NCBI RefSeq assembly: GCF_905200055.1
Contig: NZ_CAJKIS010000003.1
Coordinates: 1 to 64,000 of the forward strand
Direction: 5' to 3'
Source: an uncultured Fusobacterium sp.
Lineage (GTDB): Bacteria > Fusobacteriota > Fusobacteriia > Fusobacteriales > Fusobacteriaceae
Length of the DNA: 64,000 nt
In this document: positions 8,378 to 15,796 of the stretch, in pieces
How the letters are laid out: the number at the start of each line of letters is the position of its first letter
Position numbering within the stretch: the stretch's first letter is position 1
Notes under the pieces: generated by a model
What the model saw: only the letters and a program-made list of their open reading frames with translations
Databases searched by the model: none
Told to the model about the DNA's origin: nothing
Made by a program: the position numbers and the translations under genes

Positions 8378-8688
8378 TATTCATCTACCTCTACTTCATT
8401 AGCTACAACTTCATGATTAATAATTGCTAAAAGTTCTTTACCTGCTTTAAATTTTAATTTTGTTCCTGCTGGGATCTTAGTAAGTTTTTTTGTTCTTAAT
8501 TCAACAATATCTCTTTCTCTAACTTCTTTTATAGAAAAGCTTCCCCAACCTTTAATTTTAACCTTTTGATCTTCTTCTAATGCAGCAAACATTGTTTCCC
8601 AAAATAAATCAACTTTTTCTTTAGCTTCTTTAGTTGAGTTTAAACCTCTTTTTTCCATATAATATTTTAAAAATTCTTTTTCTCCCAT
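8377..8688 (-). CDS. HU-like DNA-binding protein (divergent-arm type), pair 1
   Basis: A 103-residue HU-fold protein. The helical half (EFLKYYMEKRGL...EAKEKVDLFWETMF) and KGWGSFSIKEV match the HU core, but the arm segment ELRTKKLTKIPAGTK lacks the usual NP.T motif. It pairs with a canonical HU protein directly downstream. Its closest visible relative in this window is the gene at 11744-12037, which shares the EKRGL..N..EAK...D.FW.T pattern. A strong promoter lies upstream (8784-8812). Confidence 0.85.
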   Translation of the reverse strand: MGEKEFLKYYMEKRGLNSTKEAKEKVDLFWETMFAALEEDQKVKIKGWGSFSIKEVRERDIVELRTKKLTKIPAGTKLKFKAGKELLAIINHEVVANEVEVDE

Positions 8689-8783
8689 ATTAATCTCCCT
8701 TATTTAAAATTAATTACTTTTATAGCACTATCATTTCTCAAAATTATAGGTTTTTATTTTTTTATCATTCTTTTTGATAGTTT

Positions 8784-8812
8784 ATTTTAACTTTTTAAAA
8801 CTGTTCTGTCAA
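8784..8812 (-). promoter_or_regulatory. Promoter of HU pair 1
   Basis: Minus strand: consensus -35 TTGACA (8807-8812) and -10 TAAAAT (8784-8789) with a 17-base spacer. It suggests high, housekeeping-type expression of the two nucleoid proteins. Confidence 0.8.
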
Positions 8813-8882
8813 TAAAAAATATCTTTTATCTTCATTTATAAACGAATATTATTTTTTATTTTACATTTATAGAGTATCTAAT

Positions 8883-9854
8883 TTATAAAGAATCTAGATA
8901 TTCTTTTAATGTGTCAATATTATCTTCTATCTCATCTTTTAAAAGTTCTGCAAATTTCTCTCCATGAGGTGTAGTTTCTACCTCTCTATTGCTTATTAAT
9001 TCAATTTTTAACTCTTCACTTTGATTATTTAAAGGGAAAATATAGATTTTTTCATCTTTCGATACTTTTTTATTATATTCTAAAACCTTATTTAATATCA
9101 TTGTTGGACATGCTACTGCTGCCAAATTTGCTGTACATAGAGCAATTTGAGTGTCATAATCACCTGTATAATAGAGATTATTTAATTCTATTCCACTTTT
9201 TTCTGTATAATAGTTTACAAGTTCATTTAGAGTACTTCCCTCAAAATTTCCTACAAAAGGAATATCTTTCAGCTGTGAAAAATTCAATCCTTTTCTCATA
9301 TTTCTTATAGTTTCTTCATCTAATGAAAAATATTTTTCTACCATTTTTGCTGAAAGTAAAATATGAAGTTTATCAGTTCCCAATGCCACTGTTCTAAATT
9401 GAGGATTTGTATGAGTATTAACTCCTACAAACATATCTATACTTCCTTTTAAAAGCATCTGCTCTAACTCTCTTGTTTCATGTCTAACAAAAGAAATTAT
9501 CACATTTGGATATAATTTATGATAAATTGGAAGTAACTTTGGTAAAAGAATATTTATTCTTGTTGCATTTATTCCTATCACAAGTTTTTCTATCCTATTT
9601 TCCTTTATATTTTCAAGTTGTAGTTTTAACTTTTCCTCTAAATTCTCTATCTCTTTAACAACTTTTAACATAACTTTTCCCTCTTGTGTTAAAGATAAAC
9701 GAGGTCTTCTTTTAAAGAGAACAACACCATATTCATCTTCTAGACGCTTTATATGATCACTTACACATTGCTGAGTAACAAAAGAACGTGCTGCTGCTTT
9801 ACTTATACTCATCTCTTCTGCTACAACCAGAAACATTTTTAAACTTGGTGTCAT
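8883..9854 (-). CDS. LysR-family transcriptional regulator
   Basis: A 323-residue regulator. The N-terminal winged helix-turn-helix covers residues 1-60, with the LysR signature SISKAAARSFVTQQCVSDHIKRLE and RRPRLSLTQEG; a substrate-binding-protein-like effector domain fills the rest. GGGGG stands 7 bases before the ATG. Its own promoter overlaps an 18-base perfect inverted repeat (9911-9928), so autoregulation is likely. The divergent transcription unit is a 55-residue small protein (10093-10260), the most likely regulated neighbour. The effector is unknown. Confidence 0.9.
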   Translation of the reverse strand: MTPSLKMFLVVAEEMSISKAAARSFVTQQCVSDHIKRLEDEYGVVLFKRRPRLSLTQEGKVMLKVVKEIENLEEKLKLQLENIKENRIEKLVIGINATRINILLPKLLPIYHKLYPNVIISFVRHETRELEQMLLKGSIDMFVGVNTHTNPQFRTVALGTDKLHILLSAKMVEKYFSLDEETIRNMRKGLNFSQLKDIPFVGNFEGSTLNELVNYYTEKSGIELNNLYYTGDYDTQIALCTANLAAVACPTMILNKVLEYNKKVSKDEKIYIFPLNNQSEELKIELISNREVETTPHGEKFAELLKDEIEDNIDTLKEYLDSL

Positions 9855-9886
9855 TCATATACCCCCTATATTATATTTTCTCTTAT

Positions 9887-9915
9887 AATATATCATAAAG
9901 ATTTTTCTTATACAA
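9887..9915 (-). promoter_or_regulatory. Promoter of the LysR gene
   Basis: Minus strand: -35 TTGTAT (9910-9915), 17-base spacer, -10 TATATT (9887-9892). The -35 lies inside the palindrome at 9911-9928, the arrangement expected for LysR autorepression. Confidence 0.6.
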
Positions 9916-9928
9916 GTTTATACTTGTA
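9911..9928. promoter_or_regulatory. LysR-type operator (perfect inverted repeat)
   Basis: TACAAGTTTATACTTGTA is a perfect dyad (TACAAG, 6-base centre, CTTGTA). It contains a T-N11-A LysR box and lies between the divergent LysR gene and the small-protein promoter at 9950-9978, placed to control both. Confidence 0.7.
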
Positions 9929-9949
9929 ATCACATATATAAAAAACTGT

Positions 9950-9978
9950 TTTACTTTTTTACAATATTCTAATATAAT
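9950..9978 (+). promoter_or_regulatory. Promoter of the 55-residue small protein gene
   Basis: -35 TTTACT (9950-9955), 17-base spacer, -10 TATAAT (9973-9978). The operator palindrome lies about 22 bases upstream of the -35, a usual position for a LysR activator. Confidence 0.65.
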
Positions 9979-10092
9979 ACATTTATACAGAAGAAAGAGA
10001 AAAAATAAAAACACAATCCTCTACTTAGAAAACTTTTTTCAGTACATATTTTAATTATATGTTTCACTTTAAAATAAATCTGGAGGAGTACT

Positions 10093-10260
10093 ATGAGTAA
10101 TAAAACTGTAGAAAAAAGTAATCTTGATATAATTGAAAATATCAGTAAAAAAATAATGAAAGATAATGTTGATTTTAAAGTTGATAAAAACTTAGAAAAC
10201 AATGATTTAACTAATTTAGATATAATTGAAAAATTCTGTGATAAGAAATTATCAAAATAA
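10093..10260 (+). CDS. Small protein of 55 residues, unknown function
   Basis: I do not recognise a family. The frame opens at an ATG preceded by an excellent Shine-Dalgarno (GGAGGAG, 5 bases away), has its own promoter (9950-9978) and is closed by an intrinsic terminator (10300-10329), so it is a complete one-gene unit. The product is charged, Lys/Asp/Asn/Glu-rich and lacks a signal peptide or membrane segment. It contains the hexapeptide NLDIIE twice (residues 10-15 and 41-46), about 31 residues apart, hinting at two similar helices. It is divergent from the LysR regulator. Confidence 0.7.
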   Translation: MSNKTVEKSNLDIIENISKKIMKDNVDFKVDKNLENNDLTNLDIIEKFCDKKLSK

Positions 10261-10299
10261 TTAATTAGCCTCAAAAACGTTTTAATTTCATATAATGAG

Positions 10300-10329
10300 A
10301 AAGCCTGTGTCCCTAAACGCAGGTTTTTT
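10300..10329 (+). terminator. Terminator of the small-protein gene
   Basis: CCTGTGT and ACGCAGG form a 7-base stem (one G-U pair) with a 6-base loop, followed by six T. Confidence 0.8.
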
Positions 10330-10338
10330 CTTTATTTC

Positions 10339-10368
10339 TTGACAAATTCTGCTTAAATATTTTATAAT
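10339..10368 (+). promoter_or_regulatory. Promoter of the NiCo riboswitch/cation-efflux unit
   Basis: Perfect consensus hexamers: TTGACA (10339-10344) and TATAAT (10363-10368) with an 18-base spacer. Transcripts would start about 55 bases before the riboswitch aptamer. Confidence 0.82.
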
Positions 10369-10430
10369 ATTTTCAGATCTCTTTGCACTGCACAATATTC
10401 TTAAATTAAGAATAAATATCTACAGTACAA

Positions 10431-10515
10431 TCTGACAGGAGATAGATTTAAAATCTATTCCGGGCTGTATACAGCAGCAGATGAATTTTGAATTTCAAAC
10501 ATCTGTGGGACAGAA
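10431..10515 (+). ncRNA. NiCo riboswitch (czcD motif)
   Basis: The segment carries the conserved landmarks of the Ni2+/Co2+ riboswitch in order: CTGACAGGAG, a small hairpin AGATTTAAAATCT, CCGGGCTGT, ACAGCAGCAGATG, a fourth arm (CAGATG/CATCTG), and the closing GTGGGACAG. The four-helix junction matches the published consensus as I remember it. It precedes a cation-diffusion-facilitator exporter, the usual regulated gene. Confidence 0.9.
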
Positions 10516-10538
10516 AAAGTTCCATAGGTGTTTTTTTT
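10499..10538 (+). terminator. NiCo riboswitch expression-platform terminator
   Basis: Thirteen consecutive pairs, three of them G-U, form between ACATCTGTGGGAC (10499-10511) and GTTCCATAGGTGT (10519-10531), followed by an eight-T run starting within the 3' arm's last base. The 5' arm is the last aptamer strand, including the metal-binding GGGAC, so metal binding should prevent the terminator and switch the exporter on. Confidence 0.88.
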
Positions 10539-10561
10539 ATAAAATCTTAAAGGAGGAAAAA

Positions 10562-11467
10562 ATGAAAAATTCTTCAAATGAACAAATTGCTATGAAAGTT
10601 TCTGCTGTTTCTATTTTATGGAATGTTATCCTTTCATTTTTCAAACTTTTTGCTGGTATCTTTGCTCATTCTGGAGCTATGATATCAGATGCTATTCACT
10701 CAGCTTCTGATGTTTTAAGTACTTTTATTGTTATTATAGGTGTAAAAATTGCCAACAGAGAATCTGATGATTCACACCCTTATGGACATGAGAGAATGGA
10801 GTGTGTAGCTGCTATTATACTTGCTGTTATTCTATTCATTACAGGGCTTGGTATTGGTTATAAAGGGATTCTTATAATTATGGGTGGAGATTATAGCCAC
10901 CTTACTGTGCCTGGACTTCTTGCACTAATTGCAGCTGTTATATCTATTCTTATTAAAGAGGGAATGTTTTGGTATACAAGATCTGCTGCTAAAAAAATTG
11001 ATTCTGGGGCTTTAATGGCTGATGCTTGGCACCATCGTTCAGATGCTTTATCATCTGTAGGAAGTTTTGCTGGTATTCTTGGAGCTAGAATGGGATATCC
11101 TATACTTGACCCTATTGCTAGTGTTATTATTTGTGGATTTATCTTAAAAGCTGCCTTTGAAATTTTTATGGATTCTATCAATAAGATGACTGATGCTGCT
11201 TGTGATGAAGAAGTTATAAAGGAAATTAAAAATATAATTTTAAATCAAAAGGGAGTCATTAAAATAGATCAATTAAAAACAAGACTTTTTGGGGATAAAA
11301 TATATGTAGATGTTGAAATTCAAGTAAATGGAGATATCTCTTTAAGAGAGGCTCATGATATTGCTCATAATGTCCATGATTCTATTGAAAAGTACATACC
11401 TAAAGTAAAACATTGTATGGTTCATGTAAATCCTGAAGAAGATAAAAAAAATGGGGAACTCAATTAA
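10562..11467 (+). CDS. Cation diffusion facilitator (CDF) family metal exporter
   Basis: Six-helix proton-coupled divalent-metal exporter of the plasma membrane. The metal-site motifs are SDAIHSASD in helix 2, HPYGHERME after helix 3, and DAWHHRSDAL in helix 5. A cytosolic C-terminal ferredoxin-like domain (from about residue 205) contains further histidines. I start it at 10562 (301 residues): AAAGGAGG lies 5-6 bases before this ATG, while the upstream in-frame ATG at 10481 lies inside the riboswitch. The riboswitch makes Ni2+ or Co2+ the likely substrate. The gene converges with the HU pair 2 and overlaps its end by 4 bases. Confidence 0.92.
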   Translation: MKNSSNEQIAMKVSAVSILWNVILSFFKLFAGIFAHSGAMISDAIHSASDVLSTFIVIIGVKIANRESDDSHPYGHERMECVAAIILAVILFITGLGIGYKGILIIMGGDYSHLTVPGLLALIAAVISILIKEGMFWYTRSAAKKIDSGALMADAWHHRSDALSSVGSFAGILGARMGYPILDPIASVIICGFILKAAFEIFMDSINKMTDAACDEEVIKEIKNIILNQKGVIKIDQLKTRLFGDKIYVDVEIQVNGDISLREAHDIAHNVHDSIEKYIPKVKHCMVHVNPEEDKKNGELN

Positions 11468-11751
11468 CGAGTTTCCCATAAGCTTTTTTTGGCATTTTCA
11501 GATAATTTAAATCTTACATCTTTTCTTGGATATATTATCTTTGGCTCTTTAGTAACTGGATCAGCTATTCTTCTAGGTTTTTTATCTAAAATTTCAAAAG
11601 TTCCTCTATTCATAAACTTTACCTTATTATCTCTTATTACAGCCTCTGATATTGTTTCTAAAAAACACTCTATCTCCTTTATGGCCTCATTTACCGAGAT
11701 CTTTTCATCAAAATTTTTTTGATATAATTTTCCAAACCCTCTTTTATTCAT
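11464..11751 (-). CDS. HU/IHF-family DNA-binding protein (canonical-arm type), pair 2
   Basis: A 95-residue HU homologue with the arm signature KKPRRIADPVTKEP and the closing YPRKDVRF strand. It overlaps the upstream HU-like gene by 8 bases, so translation is coupled. It is a paralogue of the gene at 8099-8377; the arm has DP instead of the usual NP. Its stop overlaps the end of the convergent CDF exporter by 4 bases with no terminator between them. Confidence 0.86.
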   Translation of the reverse strand: MNKRGFGKLYQKNFDEKISVNEAIKEIECFLETISEAVIRDNKVKFMNRGTFEILDKKPRRIADPVTKEPKIIYPRKDVRFKLSENAKKSLWETR

Positions 11752-12037
11752 CTATATCCCTCTTTCCATTTATTTCATCTCTAAATTTTAACCCTGTTTT
11801 AAATTTTAATTTCTTCTTAGGTTGAGTATAAGAAAGTCCACCTTTTGGAGATACTACCTTTCTTGCAGCTACATCTTTTACTTCAAAGACTCCCCAATCC
11901 TTAAACTTTAATTCTTTTTCTAACTCCAAAGCTTCAAAAAAAGTATCCCAAAAAATATCCATTCTCTTTTTAGCTTCATTTAAATTTTTTAGTCCTCTTT
12001 TTTCTTTATAGAGTTTTAAAAATTCTATCTCTTTCAT
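11744..12037 (-). CDS. HU-like DNA-binding protein (divergent-arm type), pair 2
   Basis: A 97-residue HU-fold protein, paralogue of the one at 8377-8688 (shared EFLK.Y.EKRGL, EAK..., D.FW.T.F.ALE, WG.F pattern). The arm (AARKVVSPKGGLSYTQPKKK) lacks the classical NP.T motif but remains very basic. The ATG at 12037 is preferred over the GTG at 12046, because that GTG is part of the Shine-Dalgarno AGAGGTG. It presumably partners with the canonical protein encoded directly downstream. Confidence 0.83.
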   Translation of the reverse strand: MKEIEFLKLYKEKRGLKNLNEAKKRMDIFWDTFFEALELEKELKFKDWGVFEVKDVAARKVVSPKGGLSYTQPKKKLKFKTGLKFRDEINGKRDIDE

Positions 12038-12139
12038 ATTAGTCACCTCTCTAATTTCTTAAATACATTGTTCTAAAAGAATTTCTATTTTCTTTTTTTA
12101 TTTTTAAAATTTTTTTCTTTTTTCTATTTCTTTTTATTT

Positions 12140-12168
12140 TTGCTTTTTTTTGTTCTTTACCTTATAAT
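12140..12168 (+). promoter_or_regulatory. Probable promoter of the small membrane protein/sigma-54 activator operon
   Basis: Perfect -10 TATAAT (12163-12168) with a weak -35 TTGCTT (12140-12145) at 17 bases, inside a very T-rich stretch. Confidence 0.5.
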
Positions 12169-12214
12169 ATAACATGGAGAAATTCAATATTTTTTTACTT
12201 AAGGAGGAATTTTA

Positions 12215-12463
12215 GTGTCTTTTAATTTGTTAATTATTTTACTTATATTTACTTTAATTTTTAGTTTAGCCTTTTATTTTATTCTTACTAAAGCCACAAT
12301 AAAACTTTATATAAAAGATAGATCTCTAATAATAGCACCTGATTCTTTACTTCAATGGTTTGATAAAAATCCTCTTAGAAATATAAAATTATTTTATTTG
12401 ATATTTGATCTTATCTGTACTGCTTTAACTTTATTTTTAATCTTTACTCTTTATTTTGAATAG
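12215..12463 (+). CDS. Small membrane protein, unknown function
   Basis: An 82-residue protein with two hydrophobic helices (about residues 4-25 and 59-79) separated by a charged loop containing IKLYIKDRSLIIAPDSLLQWFDKNP. GTG start 7 bases after AAGGAGG. The end runs into the start region of the sigma-54 activator gene, so they form one operon. I do not recognise a family; it may be a membrane partner of that regulator, but nothing in the sequence proves it. Confidence 0.7.
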   Translation: MSFNLLIILLIFTLIFSLAFYFILTKATIKLYIKDRSLIIAPDSLLQWFDKNPLRNIKLFYLIFDLICTALTLFLIFTLYFE

Positions 12464-12476
12464 AATGGGGGATACT

Positions 12477-14270
12477 ATGAATATTTCTCTATTAGATATA
12501 AAAGATCATGTAAAAAAATATGCTGGAGCTATATCTAGCCTTATAAACGTTGATGTAGGTGTTGTAGATAAAAATATGGTAAGAGTCACTGGAACAGGAT
12601 TATACAAGAATATAGAAGGTGTATCAGCTCTAGGAAGTGTATATAAAAATACTCTCCTAACTGGAAAAACTAATATTATTGAAAATCCCCGTTACCATGC
12701 TCTGTGTAGTGAATGTTTAGATAAAAATAGATGTTGTGAAAAGCTTGAAATTGCTACTCCTATATATTGTAATGATGAGATAGTTGGAGTTATTGGACTT
12801 GTTTGCTTCAATGATGAGCAAAAAGAAAAAATTCTCAATGATATCGATGCTTATCTAAATTTAACAAAACAGATTGCTGAGTTTATTGGAATTAAATTTT
12901 ATGAATATCAAGAAAATTTGATGCAAAAAGATAGAGAATTAACTTTAAATACTATTATTGATAATATGAGTAAAGGGGTAATAATAAGTGATTGCAACAA
13001 TAAAATCACTAGAATAAATAGTATAGCTTCTAGAAAGTTAAATATAAACTCAAATATTCTAGAGCAATCTATGGAACTTATTAGTCAAAATGATTTTTTA
13101 ATGAATGAGGAAATTTTTACTCTAAAAATTAACAATAATGAATATAATGTTGCTGGAAAAATCATTCCTTTAAAATCTTTTAATAAGATAAAAAGTAATG
13201 CTTTTATCTTTGACGATGTAAAAAAAATCAGTAAAAACATAGTAGAATTTACAGGAAATAACAATATTATAACCCTTGATAATATAATAGGATGTTCTAA
13301 TACTACTAAAACTTTAAAAGAAGATATTAAAAAAATTGCTACTACCAATTCAACTGTATTGATTACTGGGGAAAGTGGAACTGGAAAAGAGTTAGTTGCC
13401 CGTTCTCTTCATTCTCAAGGGGATAGAAGAGATAAACCTTTTGTTGTTATCAACTGTTCAGCTATTCCTGATACTCTGCTAGAAAGTGAACTTTTTGGAT
13501 ATGTAAAAGGAGCTTTCACTGGAGCTAACCAAAATGGACGGATAGGAAAGTTTGAACTTGCTAATAGTGGTGTTATCTTTCTTGATGAGATAGGAGATAT
13601 GCCTCTATATCTACAAGCAAAAATTTTAAGAGTTATACAGGAGAAAAAAATAGAAAGAATTGGATCTAATAAAAGCATAGATTTAGATATTAAAATAATT
13701 GCTGCTACAAATGTTGATTTGGAGAAAAAAATAATAGAACAGAAATTTAGAAGAGATCTATACTATAGATTAAACGTAATTCCAATTAAACTTCTTCCTT
13801 TAAGAGAGAGAAAAGAGGATATTATTCCAATAGTTAACAACTTAATAAAAAAATATAATATTCTTTCATCTAAATATGTTCACTCTTTTGATGAAAATGT
13901 AAAAAATGCTCTACTAAATTATGATTGGCCTGGAAATGTGAGAGAGCTTGAAAATGTTATTGAGCTTATGATTAATATGTGTGAAAATAACGATGTTTTA
14001 ACTGCTGATCTTCTCCCTGATAATATTTTAAATCAAGTTCCTAGTTCTAAATCTTTCTTTAAAAATTTAGATTTAAAACTGGATAATAATGAACTTGAGG
14101 ATTTTGAAAAAATTGAAAAAGAGTATATAGAAAAAGCTCTTATTAAATATGGAGAAGATACTGAAGGAAAAAAATTAATAGCTAAAAAAATGAATATAGG
14201 ACTTACAACTCTATATAGAAAGATGAAGAGATTTAATATTAAGACTTCTACTGGTGAAACTTACTTGTAA
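12477..14270 (+). CDS. Sigma-54-dependent transcriptional activator with N-terminal sensory and PAS-like domains
   Basis: Enhancer-binding protein that opens sigma-54 promoters. N-terminal sensory domain (1-140) with a Cys cluster (Cys77, 80, 86, 87, plus Cys98); a PAS-like segment (about 155-260); AAA+ domain with Walker A GESGTGKE (about 298-305), the sigma-54 contact loop GAFTGA (about 345-350) and Walker B VIFLDEIGD; and a C-terminal Fis-type helix-turn-helix (LIAKKMNIGLTTLYRKMKR). I use the ATG at 12477, 5 bases after GGGGGAT. No adjacent sigma-54 promoter was found; the only good one in the window is at 34314-34329, before a transporter and cysteine desulfidase. Confidence 0.9.
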   Translation: MNISLLDIKDHVKKYAGAISSLINVDVGVVDKNMVRVTGTGLYKNIEGVSALGSVYKNTLLTGKTNIIENPRYHALCSECLDKNRCCEKLEIATPIYCNDEIVGVIGLVCFNDEQKEKILNDIDAYLNLTKQIAEFIGIKFYEYQENLMQKDRELTLNTIIDNMSKGVIISDCNNKITRINSIASRKLNINSNILEQSMELISQNDFLMNEEIFTLKINNNEYNVAGKIIPLKSFNKIKSNAFIFDDVKKISKNIVEFTGNNNIITLDNIIGCSNTTKTLKEDIKKIATTNSTVLITGESGTGKELVARSLHSQGDRRDKPFVVINCSAIPDTLLESELFGYVKGAFTGANQNGRIGKFELANSGVIFLDEIGDMPLYLQAKILRVIQEKKIERIGSNKSIDLDIKIIAATNVDLEKKIIEQKFRRDLYYRLNVIPIKLLPLRERKEDIIPIVNNLIKKYNILSSKYVHSFDENVKNALLNYDWPGNVRELENVIELMINMCENNDVLTADLLPDNILNQVPSSKSFFKNLDLKLDNNELEDFEKIEKEYIEKALIKYGEDTEGKKLIAKKMNIGLTTLYRKMKRFNIKTSTGETYL

Positions 14271-14274
14271 ATAG

Positions 14275-14317
14275 TAAAAGCTATTATAAAGCAATAATTG
14301 CTCTATAATAGCTTTTT
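14275..14317. terminator. Bidirectional terminator between the sigma-54 activator and the pdu operon
   Basis: AAAAGCTATTATA/TATAATAGCTTTT stem with inner AGCAA/TTGCT pairing, followed by T runs on both strands. It closes the plus-strand regulator and the minus-strand microcompartment operon. Confidence 0.85.
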
Positions 14318-14318
14318 T

Positions 14319-15146
14319 CTATTCTCCCATTATTCCTGTCAATGCTATACCTAAAGGTGTTACAAGTAGTGGCTTATAAGTTTTTATTACTTTTTTCTTT
14401 AATTCTTTTTGGAAAACTGCTTCAAACTCACTAAAAGTACAAGCCCCTCCAACTACATAAACCTCATCAACATCATAATCTTTTAAAAATCTTTTTACTA
14501 TTGCAGCCATTTTTTCTACAACTGGTCTAACTATTTGGAAAACCTCTTTCTCTCTACTTTTATCTTTCTTTATCTTTTCAGCTTCATCAAAAGATACCCC
14601 ATAGTTTCCTGCAATAACTAAAGACATATGAGTTCCACCTGTTGGTTCATCAGCTGTAAATATAACCTTTCCATCTTTTAAAATACTTATTCCTGTTGTT
14701 CCCCCTCCAACGTCAACAACTGCTCCATCTTTTATTTTTAAAACATGAGCTGCTGCTGAAGGTTCATCAACTACTTTTACAACATCTATATCAGCTGACT
14801 CTATAACATTTACTATTGCCTTTACACTTCCACTTTCCACTCCAGGTGGTATAGCTGTAAAACCTTTTGTTATCTCTATTCCTAACTCCTCTTCAAGCTT
14901 CTCTTTCATTCCTCTTACAATATCAATAGCCCCTCTAAAATCAACTACAATTCCATCTTTAACTACTGATGATTGATAAGTTGCTCCTCCAATTGGATTT
15001 CCCTCTTTATCTACTATACTCATTACTATATTGGCAGTTCCTAAGTCAACTCCCACATAGTACTCCTCTTTATCAAAATCTAAAACTGGATTTTCTATTG
15101 TTTCATCAAATCTTTTTATATATTCATTTACTTTTTCTAAGTCCAT
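14319..15146 (-). CDS. eutJ: EutJ-like Hsp70/actin-fold ATPase of the microcompartment operon
   Basis: A 275-residue protein of the EutJ family. It has phosphate-1 motif GVDLGTANIVMSI (about 31-43), phosphate-2 motif VVDVGGGTTGIS, adenosine motif YVVGGACTFSEFEAVF, and VVDEPSAAAHVL typical of Hsp70-type domains, but no substrate-binding domain. EutJ is usually found in ethanolamine loci, where a chaperone-like role is suspected. Here it closes a propanediol-type operon, 18 bases after pduT. Full length for the family. Confidence 0.88.
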   Translation of the reverse strand: MDLEKVNEYIKRFDETIENPVLDFDKEEYYVGVDLGTANIVMSIVDKEGNPIGGATYQSSVVKDGIVVDFRGAIDIVRGMKEKLEEELGIEITKGFTAIPPGVESGSVKAIVNVIESADIDVVKVVDEPSAAAHVLKIKDGAVVDVGGGTTGISILKDGKVIFTADEPTGGTHMSLVIAGNYGVSFDEAEKIKKDKSREKEVFQIVRPVVEKMAAIVKRFLKDYDVDEVYVVGGACTFSEFEAVFQKELKKKVIKTYKPLLVTPLGIALTGIMGE

Positions 15147-15164
15147 CTTTTCAGCCCCTTTTAA

Positions 15165-15722
15165 TTATAAATGAAAATTGCTTAAAAAATCTTCATTTGG
15201 TGAATTTATATTTGTTGCAGCTATAAGCTCTTTAATTTTTAAGTTTTGTACTTTTACAACTGTATTTTTTACTGCTGAAGTATCCCCTTCAAATAAAACT
15301 ACTCCCTTGTTACACATTCCTATACCTATCTTTATTGTTAAAACCTCTACTGGACTTTCATCTTCTATAAAGTCAGCAATTTCTATTGCTTGAACTGTAT
15401 TAGAAAACTCTAACATTCCTAAACTTCTTACTCTCTCTGGGAATTTTATTGTTTTATTTAATTTTTTTACAAGATCTGCATCTACTCCACTTACAAGTCT
15501 TTCAGTGATATATTTGTACTCCTCTTGCTCTTTTAAATAGATAATATGCCTTCTTAAACTCTCAATTTCCCCTTGATTTCCACTACATATTATCATATAT
15601 CTACCTGGGCAGAGAAGTTTTGATACTTCTATATCTACATTAAAATTTTTAGTTATCTCATCAAAAACTAAAAATCCTGTACTTATATTTTTAAATTCTA
15701 ATAAAACAAGTGATTTTTTCAT
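15165..15722 (-). CDS. pduT: Tandem-BMC shell protein PduT
   Basis: A 185-residue shell protein with two BMC domains (about 4-90 and 93-178) that form a pseudohexameric trimer. Cys38, in LLCPGRYM, occupies the position at which PduT homologues bind a [4Fe-4S] cluster at the trimer pore, so an electron conduit across the shell is plausible. The second domain begins SLGMLEFSNTVQAIEIAD. I start at the ATG at 15722 because GGGAGGAG lies just before it; the longer frame from 15761 has no ribosome site and crosses an intercistronic hairpin. PduS, the usual electron partner, is not in this window. Confidence 0.88.
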   Translation of the reverse strand: MKKSLVLLEFKNISTGFLVFDEITKNFNVDIEVSKLLCPGRYMIICSGNQGEIESLRRHIIYLKEQEEYKYITERLVSGVDADLVKKLNKTIKFPERVRSLGMLEFSNTVQAIEIADFIEDESPVEVLTIKIGIGMCNKGVVLFEGDTSAVKNTVVKVQNLKIKELIAATNINSPNEDFLSNFHL

Positions 15723-15738
15723 CTTCTCCTCCCTTCTT

Positions 15739-15791
15739 AATACCAGTATATATAATTTCAAAACTTTTTTAAAATTGTATATACTGGTATT
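15739..15791 (-). other. Intercistronic hairpin upstream of pduT
   Basis: A perfect 14-base inverted repeat (AATACCAGTATATA and its complement) encloses about 25 AT-rich bases. It ends just before the pduT ribosome site. No T run follows, so it is more likely an mRNA processing or stability element than a terminator. Confidence 0.6.
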
Positions 15792-15796
15792 TTTTA

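Noticed and set aside
9969..10274. Minus-strand open frame of 101 residues opposite the small-protein gene
   Set aside because: Hydrophobic Phe/Leu/Ser-rich composition typical of the antisense of an AT-rich gene, no ribosome site, and it runs antisense to a plus-strand unit with promoter, GGAGGAG and terminator.
10481..10561. Upstream extension of the CDF exporter gene
   Set aside because: It translates the NiCo riboswitch and its terminator; the strong ribosome site belongs to the ATG at 10562.
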